DNA of 64,000 bases from Arcuatula senhousia (lineage: Eukaryota; Mollusca; Bivalvia; Mytilida; Mytilidae): the NCBI GenBank assembly GCA_963971305.1, contig OZ020305.1:9705001-9769000 (forward strand), given 5' to 3'. The position numbers and the translations under genes are program-made. Each line of letters begins with the position of its first letter. Position 1 is the first letter of the stretch. A model generated the notes under the pieces. That model searched no databases. It had not been told where the DNA came from and saw only the letters and a program-made list of their open reading frames with translations. Shown piece after piece: positions 36,361 to 47,043 of this stretch.

Positions 36361-37241
36361 TTAAATTGAAAGTTCATTCTTGTTTTTATTGAAGCAAAGT
36401 CCCCACGGCCAAACGATCCTGTCATTGTCAGACAGTATTGGTCTACACTTTTGTCCGTCAGGAGATATCATAAGTATCAGGCAATTGGCACCTGATGCCA
36501 GGTAGATATTACCATTGCCGTCAACAGTAACACAGACAGGATAATCGATCAGTGCTGTGTCCTCATGCTCCCATTTCTTCTCTCCTGTGATGGAATAACA
36601 TCAAAACCTTGTTTGTCTGTCCTTGTATAAATAAATGACCACCAAACACATTACAATACGAGCACCTGTCATGTCTATGTCAATCCTGCATGTCTATCCT
36701 GTATAATTGTTTCACTTCTTCCTGTAGACATCTCAACCGAAATGACGCCTATGTTATCTACAAAGCTGTATAACATTTCATCGTGATAGGACAATCCACT
36801 ACACGATCCTATATCAAACATCTTCTCAAAAGTGCCGGAATTCACGTCTATTATCTGTACACCACTGCCTGTAGACACAGTGATAGATCTGTCATCTATG
36901 ACTGTCATGTCTCGAAGATAGCTACCTCTGATGGGGATTTCTTTCTCTGTTGTACCATATTCGGTTAGAATGATAACACGACTGTTTCCTTCATCAGCAC
37001 TGACAACTTTGTCATTTTGAAGTGTAGAACAACAAAATGTTTCATTTGATCCTTGGCTGTTGAACTTAGATTTTGATTTGACAGTGGCATCTTCAAATTT
37101 GATTCTGTTCCTCGATTTGGTCGCAATGTGATGACTGTTACACTCTTCACACAACAAGTTGTCGCACTCATGGCACCAGAATTTGGCAGGGGTCGATTTG
37201 GCACCAACTTCACTCTGTCTACATGTGATGAATGACGCCAT
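36361..37241 (-). pseudogene. TRIM-NHL (B-box / NHL repeat) relic
   Basis: Starts at ATG 37241 (MASFITC). The N-terminus is a B-box zinc finger: CRQSEVGAKSTPAKFWCHEC, then DNLLCEECNSHHIATKSRN, with the expected Cys/His spacing. After a short KSKSK linker come NHL-type beta-propeller segments (SVDNIGVISVEMSTGR style). A frameshift near 36675-36690 and a stop at 36601-36603 interrupt the next part. Beyond them the frame continues CYSITGEKKWEHED, then VCVTVDGNGNIYLASG, then LMISPDGQKCRPILS, ending at 36361. The coiled coil normally lying between B-box and NHL (~150-200 residues) is absent. Family members are E3 ligases or RNA-binding regulators; this copy cannot be functional as read. Confidence 0.75.
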
Positions 37242-37749
37242 CTTCAGGTGACACAATTCTGTTGAAGAAACAAAATACACAAAGTAGACGTTTATCATAT
37301 ACTTCGCGATAAACCCGTTATTCATAGAGAAACTGTAAAAAATGGAGGGGTTTCATAGACGTCTTTATGAAAAACACAATGTGTTAGATTTTCTCAGAGA
37401 AAATAATGAAGCACAATCTATAACAGAAACATGGGACCTGTGGACTTCGGGATGCTCTAAGTGTTTTGAAATTGTGTATATAAAGATAATAAGAAAATTA
37501 CCGAATTTGGGGGACCAATCTCAATGTCCAAGAGAAAAGACAAAACATAGAAGACACACAGGAAAATGTATACATTGCAATGGTCCTGACTTGGTACGGG
37601 CATTCAAAATGAAAATGATGGGTTAAACCAGGTTTTATGGCGCTCCAAAACTCCCTCTCCCATTGAAAAGTGTGGGTTCCACATTAGCAGGGCCGAGGAT
37701 AAAAAAAATCCACTGAAAATTGAATACCACCTCTTATCTATGGCTTACA
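37242..37749. other. Unassigned; 94-codon ORF not supported
   Basis: A plus-strand ORF at 37342-37626 starts just upstream of and divergent from the TRIM relic. It has no recognisable motif, so I do not call it a gene. Confidence 0.35.
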
Positions 37750-38240
37750 TAAAAGAACTACCAAAGAAGAAAAGAGATACCAATTGGGCATCTAAGTGTG
37801 AAAAGTCCGAAAGGGCAAAGACAAAACCAGTAAACACGAACGAAAACAGCAAAAAGATACAGACAACATAGAAACACATAAAACACAAAAACAACTTAAC
37901 AGCAAATTAGGTAATTACAAAACAGACCACTATGACAAACCAACATCTGCACTCATCTGAGGGATAGAAATCCCATATTTGTCTATGAACATGATGTCTT
38001 CCATATAATTTCGTAAGTGAGACAACAACCGGGAAGCAGCATAACCCTGTGTTCTAGCAATTTTAGTGTCGCTCTACCGAGAAAATCTGTATAAATCCCA
38101 CAAGCTCTGGATTAACGAATCAATTGTGATATATAAATTCCATAAGCTGGAGTTGACAGAATGTTGCTACACAAGAAGGGAAAGTTGAAGTCATCATATC
38201 TGTCATAGATCTTTGTTGAACGGCTTTTCGAGATGTGTAT
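37750..38240 (-). pseudogene. Penelope-like element, 3' fragment
   Basis: Minus-strand match to the 3' third of the Penelope copy at 29836-31795, including the GTCCGAAAGGGCAAAGACAA tract, the ATGTTGCTACACAAGAAGGG block (start of the NFPFLCSNI segment) and the CPIG motif near the 3' end. Frames are broken. Confidence 0.65.
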
Positions 38241-38374
38241 CTAATTGAGGAGATTCAGATCATATCCATTACCGACAATGTTCTGTCATTCATTTCTGCG
38301 TCATTTTTACTGGTTCTATGGGCTACTGAGTTCTGATCATTTTACACTTTTGAGAACGGCATTTATGTTTAAAT

Positions 38375-38605
38375 TTTCGGAAAAATTTCGAGCCTGGATT
38401 TTTTTTTTTTTTTGCCCGCGCAATATTTTTTTATTTTTAGAGCAACTATAATTTTTCTAGCCAAAAATACCATCCTGATTTTTTTAATCAAAGCACTGTC
38501 CTGCCTTTTTATTTCTGGATTTTTGCCATTCTGCCTTTTTATTTCAAATTTCACCATAGCCCCCCCCCCCCATAAAATCAAATGGTCGCTCCCTAATTGC
38601 GAGTA
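38375..38605 (-). repeat. Dispersed repeat with C-run, copy of 10690-10978
   Basis: Reverse complement of the 10690 element: CACCATAGCCCCCCCCCCCC, TTTTTATTTCTGG modules and GCAATATTTTTTTATTTTT. It interrupts Penelope-derived sequence, which resumes at about 38925. Confidence 0.6.
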
Positions 38606-38924
38606 ACTTCAAATCCTGAATTGTAGATGTGTTCTTGAATAATTTCAAAACATCTTTATCGACTTGGTTTTGTAAAAATTTGGTAAAATAAAGCGAAAAA
38701 ATGTCATTCTTGTACACAATTTGTATCACTGATTTTGTAGGTTTTTGCAATTTCAGACGACAATAAATGGGTCAAATGTTAAAAAGAAGTAACTAAACCG
38801 AGTTACGAATCGGGACATCTGTACAGACAGTTCCAATTTTCAGACAAATATAGTGCTGACAGAAAAAGGTGAAATGTCATGAAAAATCATCATTTTCATA
38901 GGCCATGGTTTTTGATAAGATATC

Positions 38925-39020
38925 TGACTGATTATGAAGCAGACTTCCTAAAAACCGTTGTGTTCTTTATCTCAAATTCCTGGGAATATATGATATGTAG
39001 AAGGATAGTATTTATCGAGA
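38925..39020 (-). pseudogene. Penelope-like fragment
   Basis: Contains TATGAAGCAGACTTCCTAAA and the AATTCCTGGGAATATATGAT segment, equivalent to the post-YIDD region at 39465-39530 and 31090-31130. Probably the continuation of 37750-38240 beyond the inserted repeat. Confidence 0.5.
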
Positions 39021-39029
39021 AACACAGCA

Positions 39030-40225
39030 AAACTTAACAGCAACAACAATAAGAACTCAAGTCATAATGAAAATAAACTCAGATGTTCCAGAAAAGTAAG
39101 CCATTCCTGATTGCTATAGCACACATGTCACGCTGCCAATGGTCAATTCAGTGTGTCAAATACGAAGGAAGACAGAACAAAACCCTTAGACAAATCAACG
39201 TCAGCACTCATATGAGAGATATGAATTCCATATATGTCAATGAGCGCACTATGTCATCCGTAAAATTTCTTGAGTGAAGACAATTATGATAACCGAGCAA
39301 GCTTTAGAGTACAGAATCAATTGTGATATGTAAACTCACAAGCTGGAGCGGACGGAATGTTGCTACACAATAAGGGAAAGTTGACAATGTGAAAGTTAAA
39401 GCCATCATGTTTGTCAAAGAGCTTTATTAAAGGTCTTCCTTGAGAGTTTTTTTAGATGTAGATCTATATATGAAACAGACCTCTAAGAATCCGTTGTGTT
39501 TTATCCCAAGTTCCTGAGGATATATGAGATGGAGAAACTCACCAAATCGAGAATTGTTCAGTAAAAGGACATCATCAATAGAACGGAAAGTGAGGTTAAA
39601 AGAGAAAGCTATTGCCAAGAAGTGATTGAAAGAAGTCTGCTTCATATGAATGAAGAAACAAATCAGCAAGCAAAAGTGCACAATTAGCGCCCATTGAAAT
39701 CCCAATTGTTTGCTGAGAAAAAAACGTCCACCAAATTGAACAAATATGTTGTCAATATTATAGGAAAGTTGAGCATGTCGATTATATGACCCGCTGTTGT
39801 TTGTTCTTTTTCTCTAGACTCGTTGATGACAAAGTAAGTTTTTGTGTAATCAACTACCAGATATTTGTACCTGTGTTTTCTTGTCTTTTTGAAAAAAATC
39901 TGCGTTGAATCAGTTGTGCCAATCGTGATTTGAGATGTTTGTGTGGAATAAAAGTATATACAGTGTTGAGAAATTGAACGTCTTGATGCTGTTGCAAGAT
40001 AAACCCGATTTAGAGTTTTAGGTCCACTTTGATTGACACTTTTTATAGAATAACAACAATCGAAATATTTTCTGGAAGCCCGATGTTATTGCAGTCAGTA
40101 TTGCAGTAAACAGCACTGAAAGAGGTTTGCTTGTTTATTGTGATGACCCCGCAATGAAACGCTGTTTATATGGAATTTTTATGTAATTAAAGAATCCAAT
40201 AGAGTGATGGAAAATCAGCAATTAC
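39030..40225 (-). pseudogene. Penelope-like RT relic, minus strand
   Basis: The minus strand reads from the RT palm to the 3' end. Upstream part: PYKQRFIAGSS, NFSTLYTFIPHKHLKSRLAQ (about 39900-40150). Core: QQTIGISMGANCALLLADLF and LHSYEADFFQSLL (39620-39720). After a frame change, FRSIDDVLLLNNSRFGEFLH (YIDD with Ser for Tyr, near 39570). The 3' blocks to 39030 match the other copies. Broken by frameshifts and stops; the N-terminal portion is missing. Confidence 0.8.
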
Positions 40226-41744
40226 ACCAAGAGGCTGGTTGAACACGGGTATTATTTAATTGTTTAAAAATTGTGTATGTTGGTCTATCTTAGGCAGGTC
40301 TAGGATCTTAAGTTGGTCTAAGGTCATTTGGACTTCTGTCAAAGATTATTTTGAAAATGCTCCCTTTAACTGCTTTGTTGTATGTTTAATGTCCAGTCGA
40401 CAGTATTTCAGTCATAATCAGAACAGGAACGAATTGAAACAACAATTTGAATTGTGAAGACCACCAAGGACACAACACTCATAACACGATCCTTGTATGC
40501 CGTGCAAAAAGGGCCAATGTGCGACCACGAACCAAAAGGAAAATGAACCAACTCACAAGACCAATCTGGATACCTTACCTATGGTAACTGACAATGAGGA
40601 ATCTTGACATTAAATGCGTGAGGTCAAACTAGTTGGAACACTTACCTGCGTGGGAAATAGCCAACACTGGCCCAGTTTCACATAAACAACCATTATCTGT
40701 CGAAAATACAATGCCGAATTCTGGTTGAGTCTACACACTATGGGATGCAAAAAATTGGAGATGGTGGGAAACAAAGGAAGAGTAAATTATGAAGACTAAT
40801 TGAAAAAAGGAAGAGGCGCACTACTTGGCGGTCCACAACGTGATCTTTTTCTAGCATGAATATATGACACTCTCAACAAACACTGGCCCACTATAGTCAA
40901 CGGTCAGGGCTTCCGTATTAAAGACCTGAAAACTCTGAGGACGAAGAAGAATCTGTGGAACAACAACTGTGTTTCTTGGTATCATAGACCAGTTATTGAG
41001 AAACAGACTTAACCAAAAATATTTATAAAAATAAAGATCAAACAATATTACCAGAGTCATTAAAAGTGTAAACCAATAACTTGGAGGCAGGGTGTACAAA
41101 GAAGTCTAAGCCTCACCGCTATACCTACATGTTATGTCTCGCCTTCCGTGACTATTCGCCCCTCCCTTTTTCAAGTTAAACGGTCGGTCCTTTAACCAGT
41201 TGTTAAATCGTTACATTTTTTAGGGTGGGGAGGGGCTATGATGTAAAAGTGAAAGGGAGTTCTTAGCATTTTAGTGTTTGTATGAATAAAGCTAGGACAT
41301 CAAAGGAAATGAGATTTTTTTTTTAAAGTTTTATATCGCAGACATTTCAACAACAACAACAAACTCTTTTCCGTACTCTCTTGTATTTATATTATGTGGT
41401 CGAAATTACTAGATATGGATCAACAATTCCAATGTTATGTTTACTATTAGTGTTTGTTCAGTGTTGTCATTAGTAAAAAAACAGACAAAAATTATAGTAG
41501 AATCTACTAGCTACGGTACATATGTCATAAAGTGAATAGAATAGAATATTTTATATTTTTCAGTATTAACCAGTTTTACATGTAAAGGATTTAAAATACT
41601 TTAAATTTGCAATACTTAAAAAAACTTAATCTTTTGTCCAACAGGCACTTCCATGTTAAAGGGAAAAATCAATCAATATTTTGTTCAAAATGGGAGGAAA
41701 ACCTGTATGTATATTTCTGACTGAAACAGCATATTTATTTATAA
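40226..41744. other. No gene; possible pearl-like end near 41130
   Basis: No ORF above 82 codons and no known domain. CATGTTATGTCTCGCCTTCC (about 41129) resembles the terminal sequence of the TGTCTCGCC pearl-like family at 7061 and 8001, as an isolated end. Confidence 0.4.
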
Positions 41745-42065
41745 TCTGTGATGTGCTTTTTAGGAGAAATCTTCCTGTCTGTTATAGCACACCCGTCGCG
41801 CTACCAATTTCCAATTCGGTGTGTCAAATCTGGTAAAGGAAGACAAAAAAAAACAAAAAAAAACAAACAAAAATACTCTATGACAAACCAACATCTGCTA
41901 GAAACCATATTTGTCTATGAGTGCTTGATCTCTCCCATAAAACTTCTTGGAAAACAACAGCAACCGAGGACCAACATAACCCTGTGTCAACAATCTTAAT
42001 GTCAAACATGACGCTCTGCCAAGGAAATCGATGACATTCCCGCAAGTTATTAATACTTTTAAAAT
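41745..42065 (-). pseudogene. Penelope-like element, 3' fragment
   Basis: Minus-strand Penelope 3' blocks: CTGTTATAGCACACCCGTCG, the ACATCTGCTAGAAACCATAT segment and ACGCTCTGCCAAGGAAATCG (the region coding DFLGRAS). The BEL/Pao retrotransposon inserted just beyond it. Confidence 0.65.
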
Positions 42066-42136
42066 GGCTGACATAATACTTCATTATTCAGTTTTAAGTG
42101 CAGTTGCACCGGGCACATGAACTTATTCTTAGTTTC

Positions 42137-42535
42137 TGTTCTGTCACACATTTTGTGTTCCAGTTGTTATCTATATATTTATAGTTATTTTCTTCATCAC
42201 TTGTGAAATTGGATAACTTCAACTATCACCGTTTCTAACTCCTGTTTGGGCTTTGATCACTTCTCTAGATTTTTCGTCTCCTACATCATTGATCCGCGAA
42301 GGAACCCTAATGAAAGGATATTAAACCGTTTCCTTCCCCTTTGTCAGTTCTCCCCGCGCCATGAAAAAGGAAAATTAAAACAGGACGCTATCTGTGATTC
42401 GTGGCAATTCACGGCTATTTTATCACATCATTACCACATCTGTTGTTGCTTGAATAAATGTCAACCTTCGACTAGAGTTATTCTCCAAGGCCCAACAATT
42501 GGTTATCGGTACATCTATCCGGGAGAGCCGGAATA
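42137..42535 (+). repeat. 5' LTR
   Basis: 399 bp, identical by eye to 46640-47038 (offset 4503). Holds a TATA-like TATATATTTATA at 42172-42183 and a polyadenylation signal AATAAA at 42453-42458, consistent with promoter and terminator roles in an LTR. Confidence 0.93.
42172..42183 (+). promoter_or_regulatory. TATA-like box in the 5' LTR
   Basis: TATATATTTATA, 36 bp into the LTR and 281 bp upstream of the AATAAA signal; the same element exists in the 3' LTR. The transcription start itself is not identifiable. Confidence 0.45.
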
Positions 42536-43014
42536 GTAAAATAGTCCCGTACAACGCCAGTTACAGAAGTGTCGCTGCAGTTTACGCCAGGAGACGTCCG
42601 CAGAAGACCAGAAAAGACTTGTATCCTTTTATACAAACCTTTTATGAGTTCTCGCAAGAGAGACACACCATTTTCTTGGTTCCTGTAGTGTGCTGCGGCC
42701 GTAGAAGCGCCCACACACCAACCTTTGTAGACCCGTCACACCACAGTTTTTGTGTGACACACACCAATAGATTTGATATACCTGCTCTGGGTGAATAATA
42801 AACCCAGCTCAGTTTTTCCTTAACTGAAGAAGCTAGATAGAACACCGTGATATAACGTGTTCTACACGTACAAAATCACACCCCAAAGCTAGTGCCAAGC
42901 CAGATAGCACACATACGTTTTTTAAACGTTATTTTATAAAACTCAGCTGATAAACAAATAAACAGTCAAATCACACTTTCGAGATTTTTCTCGTAACAAC
43001 AAAGTGATTGTGAC

Positions 43015-46000
43015 ATGATGAGTGACACAGGTGACAACGTCACCATACAACCAACTGAGCCAGATCAACACTCAGACATACGATCTGACAATACAGAGAA
43101 AAGAGTCAGAACTCTTAATGAAAAGGGCATGGACGTCTACATTGAAAGACGCGAGAAATACGCCCAAGACATAGAGCTGCTTTGGAGCATGTTAAATGCC
43201 TACCTGCAGGAGGTCGATACCCCTCCAGATAATGTACGAGGTTGCCTCGCATTACAAGAAAAGATAGCCCAGTCTGCTAGTAGATATGAACGTCAAGTTG
43301 ACGCATTCATAGAATTTATGAAGAACACTAGGGCCGAGAAAAGCAGTCGAGACCTCCAGGCTTTCACTACCCTGGCTGATATAAGACGGCAAACATTAGA
43401 CACAGCGATGTCAACCCTACGGGACATCACCAATGCGTTTGGTCCCGCGTCACCAGCAAAACATCAGCCGCAAGGACAGCCTATTTCAGGCCAACAGAAT
43501 GTCACTGTGCTAGAACCACATGGGTCTGTAAAACAAGAACGCAACTCAGTTAGATCAAAGCCAAATAGCGGATGCAAATCCGTAGGTGGCTCAAAATCCA
43601 GCAGCTCGTCAAGCGCTTCAAGAAACAAGCGTGCTAAAGCCGATGCTGCCAAGGCCAAAATAGCCTTTCTAGCTAAACAAACTGCTCTAACGAAACAAGA
43701 GGCTCTTCTAGAGGAGCACGAGTTGCAGCGGAAGGCTAGCCACAAAGCCGAAATAGACCAACAAAAGGCAGAAGTTGAGCGACAAAAGGCGGAAATCGAG
43801 CAACGCAGAATAGAAATGGAACGAGCCTACGCCATGGAAGCAGCTGCTGCTGTACGAAAAAAGTTGGAGCTACAAGCCGACAAAACACTGCTAGAAGCTC
43901 ATATGGAAGCAGCTATGGCTGAAGCTGAAGCGAGAGCGTTCGAGGACGACAGTAGTCAAAATATCGACGACGAACCATACATTGGCATCGACCTACCATT
44001 ACCGATGGCTGACCCGATCCGACGGGTACACGACTACGTTAGTCAACACTCTAGTACTCATGCGATGGATGAAAATCCAGCCGACGTCGGGACCAACACA
44101 TATCCGACGCACTCCGACAATACAAGGAAAGTAACGGTTTTCGAACCGCCTGCTACAACTGAAGCACCTAGGAAGATAGGACCACCATCCATGGCATCGA
44201 CACCTTTCCGACGAGAAACCGACGACGTCGACACCACTAGCAATACTTATGGCCTCAATCGGGATGCTCCCGTATTCGTGCCAACCACTCAAAATCGGCA
44301 TCACTTATCGACAACATCGTCGTCGACGCAAGAACACCGTTCCGACAACAAGGATTCAACATCCGAAGAATTAACTAAGTTCCTACTGAGAAAGGACCTA
44401 CTACTCTCCCGTCTTACCCACTTTGATGACAAGGCCGAGTCCTATGCAGTTTGGAAGGCCGAATTCAAAGGCGTTGTGGAGGAGCTAGAAATATCCAACT
44501 CCGAAGAGCTCATTCTCCTCAAGAAATGGCTCGGGAATAAGTCTGCACAATATGCAGCGAGTATCAAAGCAGCGAATATCGACAATCCGGCAAGAGGCTT
44601 ACACTGTCTTTGGGAACGCCTAGACGAACGTTATGGCGCATTACAGTTCACAGAGCACGCACTCAGACAGAAATTGGAAGCCTTCCCTAAGTTAACGAAC
44701 AAAGATACCGAACGATTCTACGACTTGTACGATCTCCTATCTCACATTCAATGCCTGAAACGGAACCCGAACTTCCGCGATCTGCTAGGATATTTCGATA
44801 CATCATCGGGACAACAACCTATATTAGCCAAGCTCCCGTATGGACTCCAGGAAAAGTGGACTATAAGAGCTTCAAAGTACATGAATGAACGCCACGTTCC
44901 ATTTGCACCATTCTCAGAGTTGACTGATTTTATAAACGAAATCGCTAAAATCAAAAACAATCCTTGCTTCAATTACGATATGGGCAGTCTATATGCACCC
45001 AAGCCCCAATCGCAGACTACAAAGGAGAAAGTCAACGTATACAAGACATCTACTGACACGAGTACGGAGCAGAGCTCCGCAGACATTTCTACTTACGGGT
45101 CTACGAGACTAGAAAACGACAACCCGATCAACTTGAAGGAACGTTGCATCATACATAAGGGCAAACATTCGCTAAACGAATGTAACGGCTTCAGGGCGAA
45201 ACCAATTGAGGAGCGCATTAAATTGCTGAAGGAACACAACATATGCTTTAAGTGCTGCGAGTCCGACACGCACTTTAAAGCCAACTGTCAAGAAAGAGTT
45301 GTTTGCAACGAATGCGAGAGCACACGTCACCCGACAGCTCTTCACATTTCCAACTCAGACCAACGACCAGCGAGTTTTTCTCGTGAATCCTCACAAAACA
45401 ATGGCGGGGAGCAAAAGGCTCCAAAGGCTAACAACACCAAAGACACCGTACAGGTTACATGCACCGAACTATGCAGTTCAACGTACAGCGGGAAATCTTG
45501 TGCAAAGATATTGCCAGTAGACGTGTTTTCCAAACACGATAGATCCACCGTACATCGCATGTACGCAATAATTGACGACCAAAGTAGTCATACGTTGGCT
45601 ACAACTGAATTCTTCAATCTCTTTGACGTCAAAGGACCCTACGAGAATTACGATCTTTCGACCTGCTCAGGACGCACACTGATGTCAGGAAGGAAAGCGA
45701 ACAACCTTATGATAAAGTCAATTGGAGACGATTTTGAAACAAATCTGTCGACAGTCGTCGAATGCAACGACATTCCGAAAAACAGGTCCGAGATACCGAC
45801 ACCTGAAGTTGCGTCGCAACATCCACATCTGCGAGATATAGCTGAGTATATCCCAACAATCGATGACAACCGCAAGATTCTACTCCTCATCGGGAGATCG
45901 GTCCCGGCTGTACATCACACTCTTGACCAAAGGATAGGATCACACTTTGAACCATTCGCACAGAAGCTACCGTTAGGTTGGGTCATCATAGGCGAAACTT

Positions 46001-46272
46001 GTCTGGACCGACAACATAGACCACCGGATATCAACGTTAAGAAAACCTGCGTTATGCAGATTGGCCGACCCTCATCATTGCAACAATATCCGAACCAGTT
46101 TCACGTAACCGAGTATCGTGATAACTTTCCACACAAGCAAAATGTTGCGGCCTCGATCGTATTGGACCTCTCAGAGAAACCGCCTGATTGGAATAAACCG
46201 CCAGAATACGAAGGCGACGTCGTGAATTTCATCACGCCTGAAGACAACAGATCGCCGAACTGGATCTGTTAG
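43015..46272 (+). CDS. BEL/Pao gag-protease polyprotein
   Basis: 1085 residues, intact, starting at an ATGATG with about 479 bp of leader after the LTR. N-terminal region (1-200) hydrophilic. Residues about 205-305 form a coiled coil (KAEIDQQKAEVERQKAEIEQ and so on). Residues about 453-652 are a DUF1759-type gag domain (LLSRLTHFDDKAESYAVWKA, LHCLWERLDERYGALQFTEH). A zinc-binding region covers about 711-775: CIIHKGKHSLNEC, CFKCCESDTHFKANC, CNECESTRHPTALH. The DUF1758 aspartic-protease-like domain starts about 850 with IIDDQSSHTLATTEFF; the DDQSS replaces the classical D-S/T-G, as I recall for many molluscan relatives. LGWVIIGETCL (about 988) is the usual junction to polymerase, but the ORF ends at PNWIC without one. 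Its job would be particle formation and processing; enzymes must come in trans. Confidence 0.9.
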   Translation: MMSDTGDNVTIQPTEPDQHSDIRSDNTEKRVRTLNEKGMDVYIERREKYAQDIELLWSMLNAYLQEVDTPPDNVRGCLALQEKIAQSASRYERQVDAFIEFMKNTRAEKSSRDLQAFTTLADIRRQTLDTAMSTLRDITNAFGPASPAKHQPQGQPISGQQNVTVLEPHGSVKQERNSVRSKPNSGCKSVGGSKSSSSSSASRNKRAKADAAKAKIAFLAKQTALTKQEALLEEHELQRKASHKAEIDQQKAEVERQKAEIEQRRIEMERAYAMEAAAAVRKKLELQADKTLLEAHMEAAMAEAEARAFEDDSSQNIDDEPYIGIDLPLPMADPIRRVHDYVSQHSSTHAMDENPADVGTNTYPTHSDNTRKVTVFEPPATTEAPRKIGPPSMASTPFRRETDDVDTTSNTYGLNRDAPVFVPTTQNRHHLSTTSSSTQEHRSDNKDSTSEELTKFLLRKDLLLSRLTHFDDKAESYAVWKAEFKGVVEELEISNSEELILLKKWLGNKSAQYAASIKAANIDNPARGLHCLWERLDERYGALQFTEHALRQKLEAFPKLTNKDTERFYDLYDLLSHIQCLKRNPNFRDLLGYFDTSSGQQPILAKLPYGLQEKWTIRASKYMNERHVPFAPFSELTDFINEIAKIKNNPCFNYDMGSLYAPKPQSQTTKEKVNVYKTSTDTSTEQSSADISTYGSTRLENDNPINLKERCIIHKGKHSLNECNGFRAKPIEERIKLLKEHNICFKCCESDTHFKANCQERVVCNECESTRHPTALHISNSDQRPASFSRESSQNNGGEQKAPKANNTKDTVQVTCTELCSSTYSGKSCAKILPVDVFSKHDRSTVHRMYAIIDDQSSHTLATTEFFNLFDVKGPYENYDLSTCSGRTLMSGRKANNLMIKSIGDDFETNLSTVVECNDIPKNRSEIPTPEVASQHPHLRDIAEYIPTIDDNRKILLLIGRSVPAVHHTLDQRIGSHFEPFAQKLPLGWVIIGETCLDRQHRPPDINVKKTCVMQIGRPSSLQQYPNQFHVTEYRDNFPHKQNVAASIVLDLSEKPPDWNKPPEYEGDVVNFITPEDNRSPNWIC

Positions 46273-46633
46273 ACAGAATGCTAACGCTTATAGTTATTTG
46301 CACCGTGTGCAAACTACGTATTTTGTAAATATATTGTGACAATTCATTGTTTTGGACATTTCCTTCTGTAATCGTCAATACCAGACCGACACACCATTCT
46401 TGGGACACGTTGTTCCTCTCCACGCCGTGCGTGGCAACGCTGGATAATCCCATTGGGCAACGCTGGAAGCCAGACAACGTTGGAGCTACCTCACGATCGG
46501 CGTATCAAGAAAACATTCCGTGGAGGAACTGTACATCGTACACACCTTATACTTGGATTCTTATATGACATTTGGATTTATGTGTTTATACATTAATGTG
46601 AAAGTAATGGTGATATACCCCTGGATATCAGAC

Positions 46634-46639
46634 GGGGAG
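46634..46639 (+). other. Polypurine tract candidate
   Basis: GGGGAG immediately before the TGTTC of the 3' LTR, the expected place for plus-strand priming. It is short. Confidence 0.5.
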
Positions 46640-47038
46640 TGTTCTGTCACACATTTTGTGTTCCAGTTGTTATCTATATATTTATAGTTATTTTCTTCAT
46701 CACTTGTGAAATTGGATAACTTCAACTATCACCGTTTCTAACTCCTGTTTGGGCTTTGATCACTTCTCTAGATTTTTCGTCTCCTACATCATTGATCCGC
46801 GAAGGAACCCTAATGAAAGGATATTAAACCGTTTCCTTCCCCTTTGTCAGTTCTCCCCGCGCCATGAAAAAGGAAAATTAAAACAGGACGCTATCTGTGA
46901 TTCGTGGCAATTCACGGCTATTTTATCACATCATTACCACATCTGTTGTTGCTTGAATAAATGTCAACCTTCGACTAGAGTTATTCTCCAAGGCCCAACA
47001 ATTGGTTATCGGTACATCTATCCGGGAGAGCCGGAATA
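46640..47038 (+). repeat. 3' LTR
   Basis: Same 399 bp as 42137-42535, followed by the second copy of GTTTC (47039-47043). Confidence 0.93.
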
Positions 47039-47043
47039 GTTTC

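Larger units (their letters stand above)
42132..47043 (+). mobile_element. BEL/Pao LTR retrotransposon, gag-protease only
   Basis: Complete insertion: GTTTC target duplication at 42132-42136 and 47039-47043, two 399-bp LTRs starting TGTTC and ending ATA, a 479-bp leader, one intact 1085-codon ORF, about 370 bp of 3' sequence and a short purine tract GGGGAG (46634-46639) before the 3' LTR. Reverse transcriptase, RNase H and integrase are absent, so it must depend on another element. The LTRs appear identical base for base, pointing to a recent insertion. A primer-binding site next to the 5' LTR was not recognised. Confidence 0.93.

Noticed and set aside
37342..37626. Gene divergent from the TRIM relic (94 codons)
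   Set aside because: No domain, no codon pattern and no splice context; length is within chance for this sequence.
42246..42536. 96-codon ORF inside each LTR (42246 and 46749)
   Set aside because: Lies within the LTR, spans the polyadenylation signal region, no domain; identical only because the LTRs are identical.
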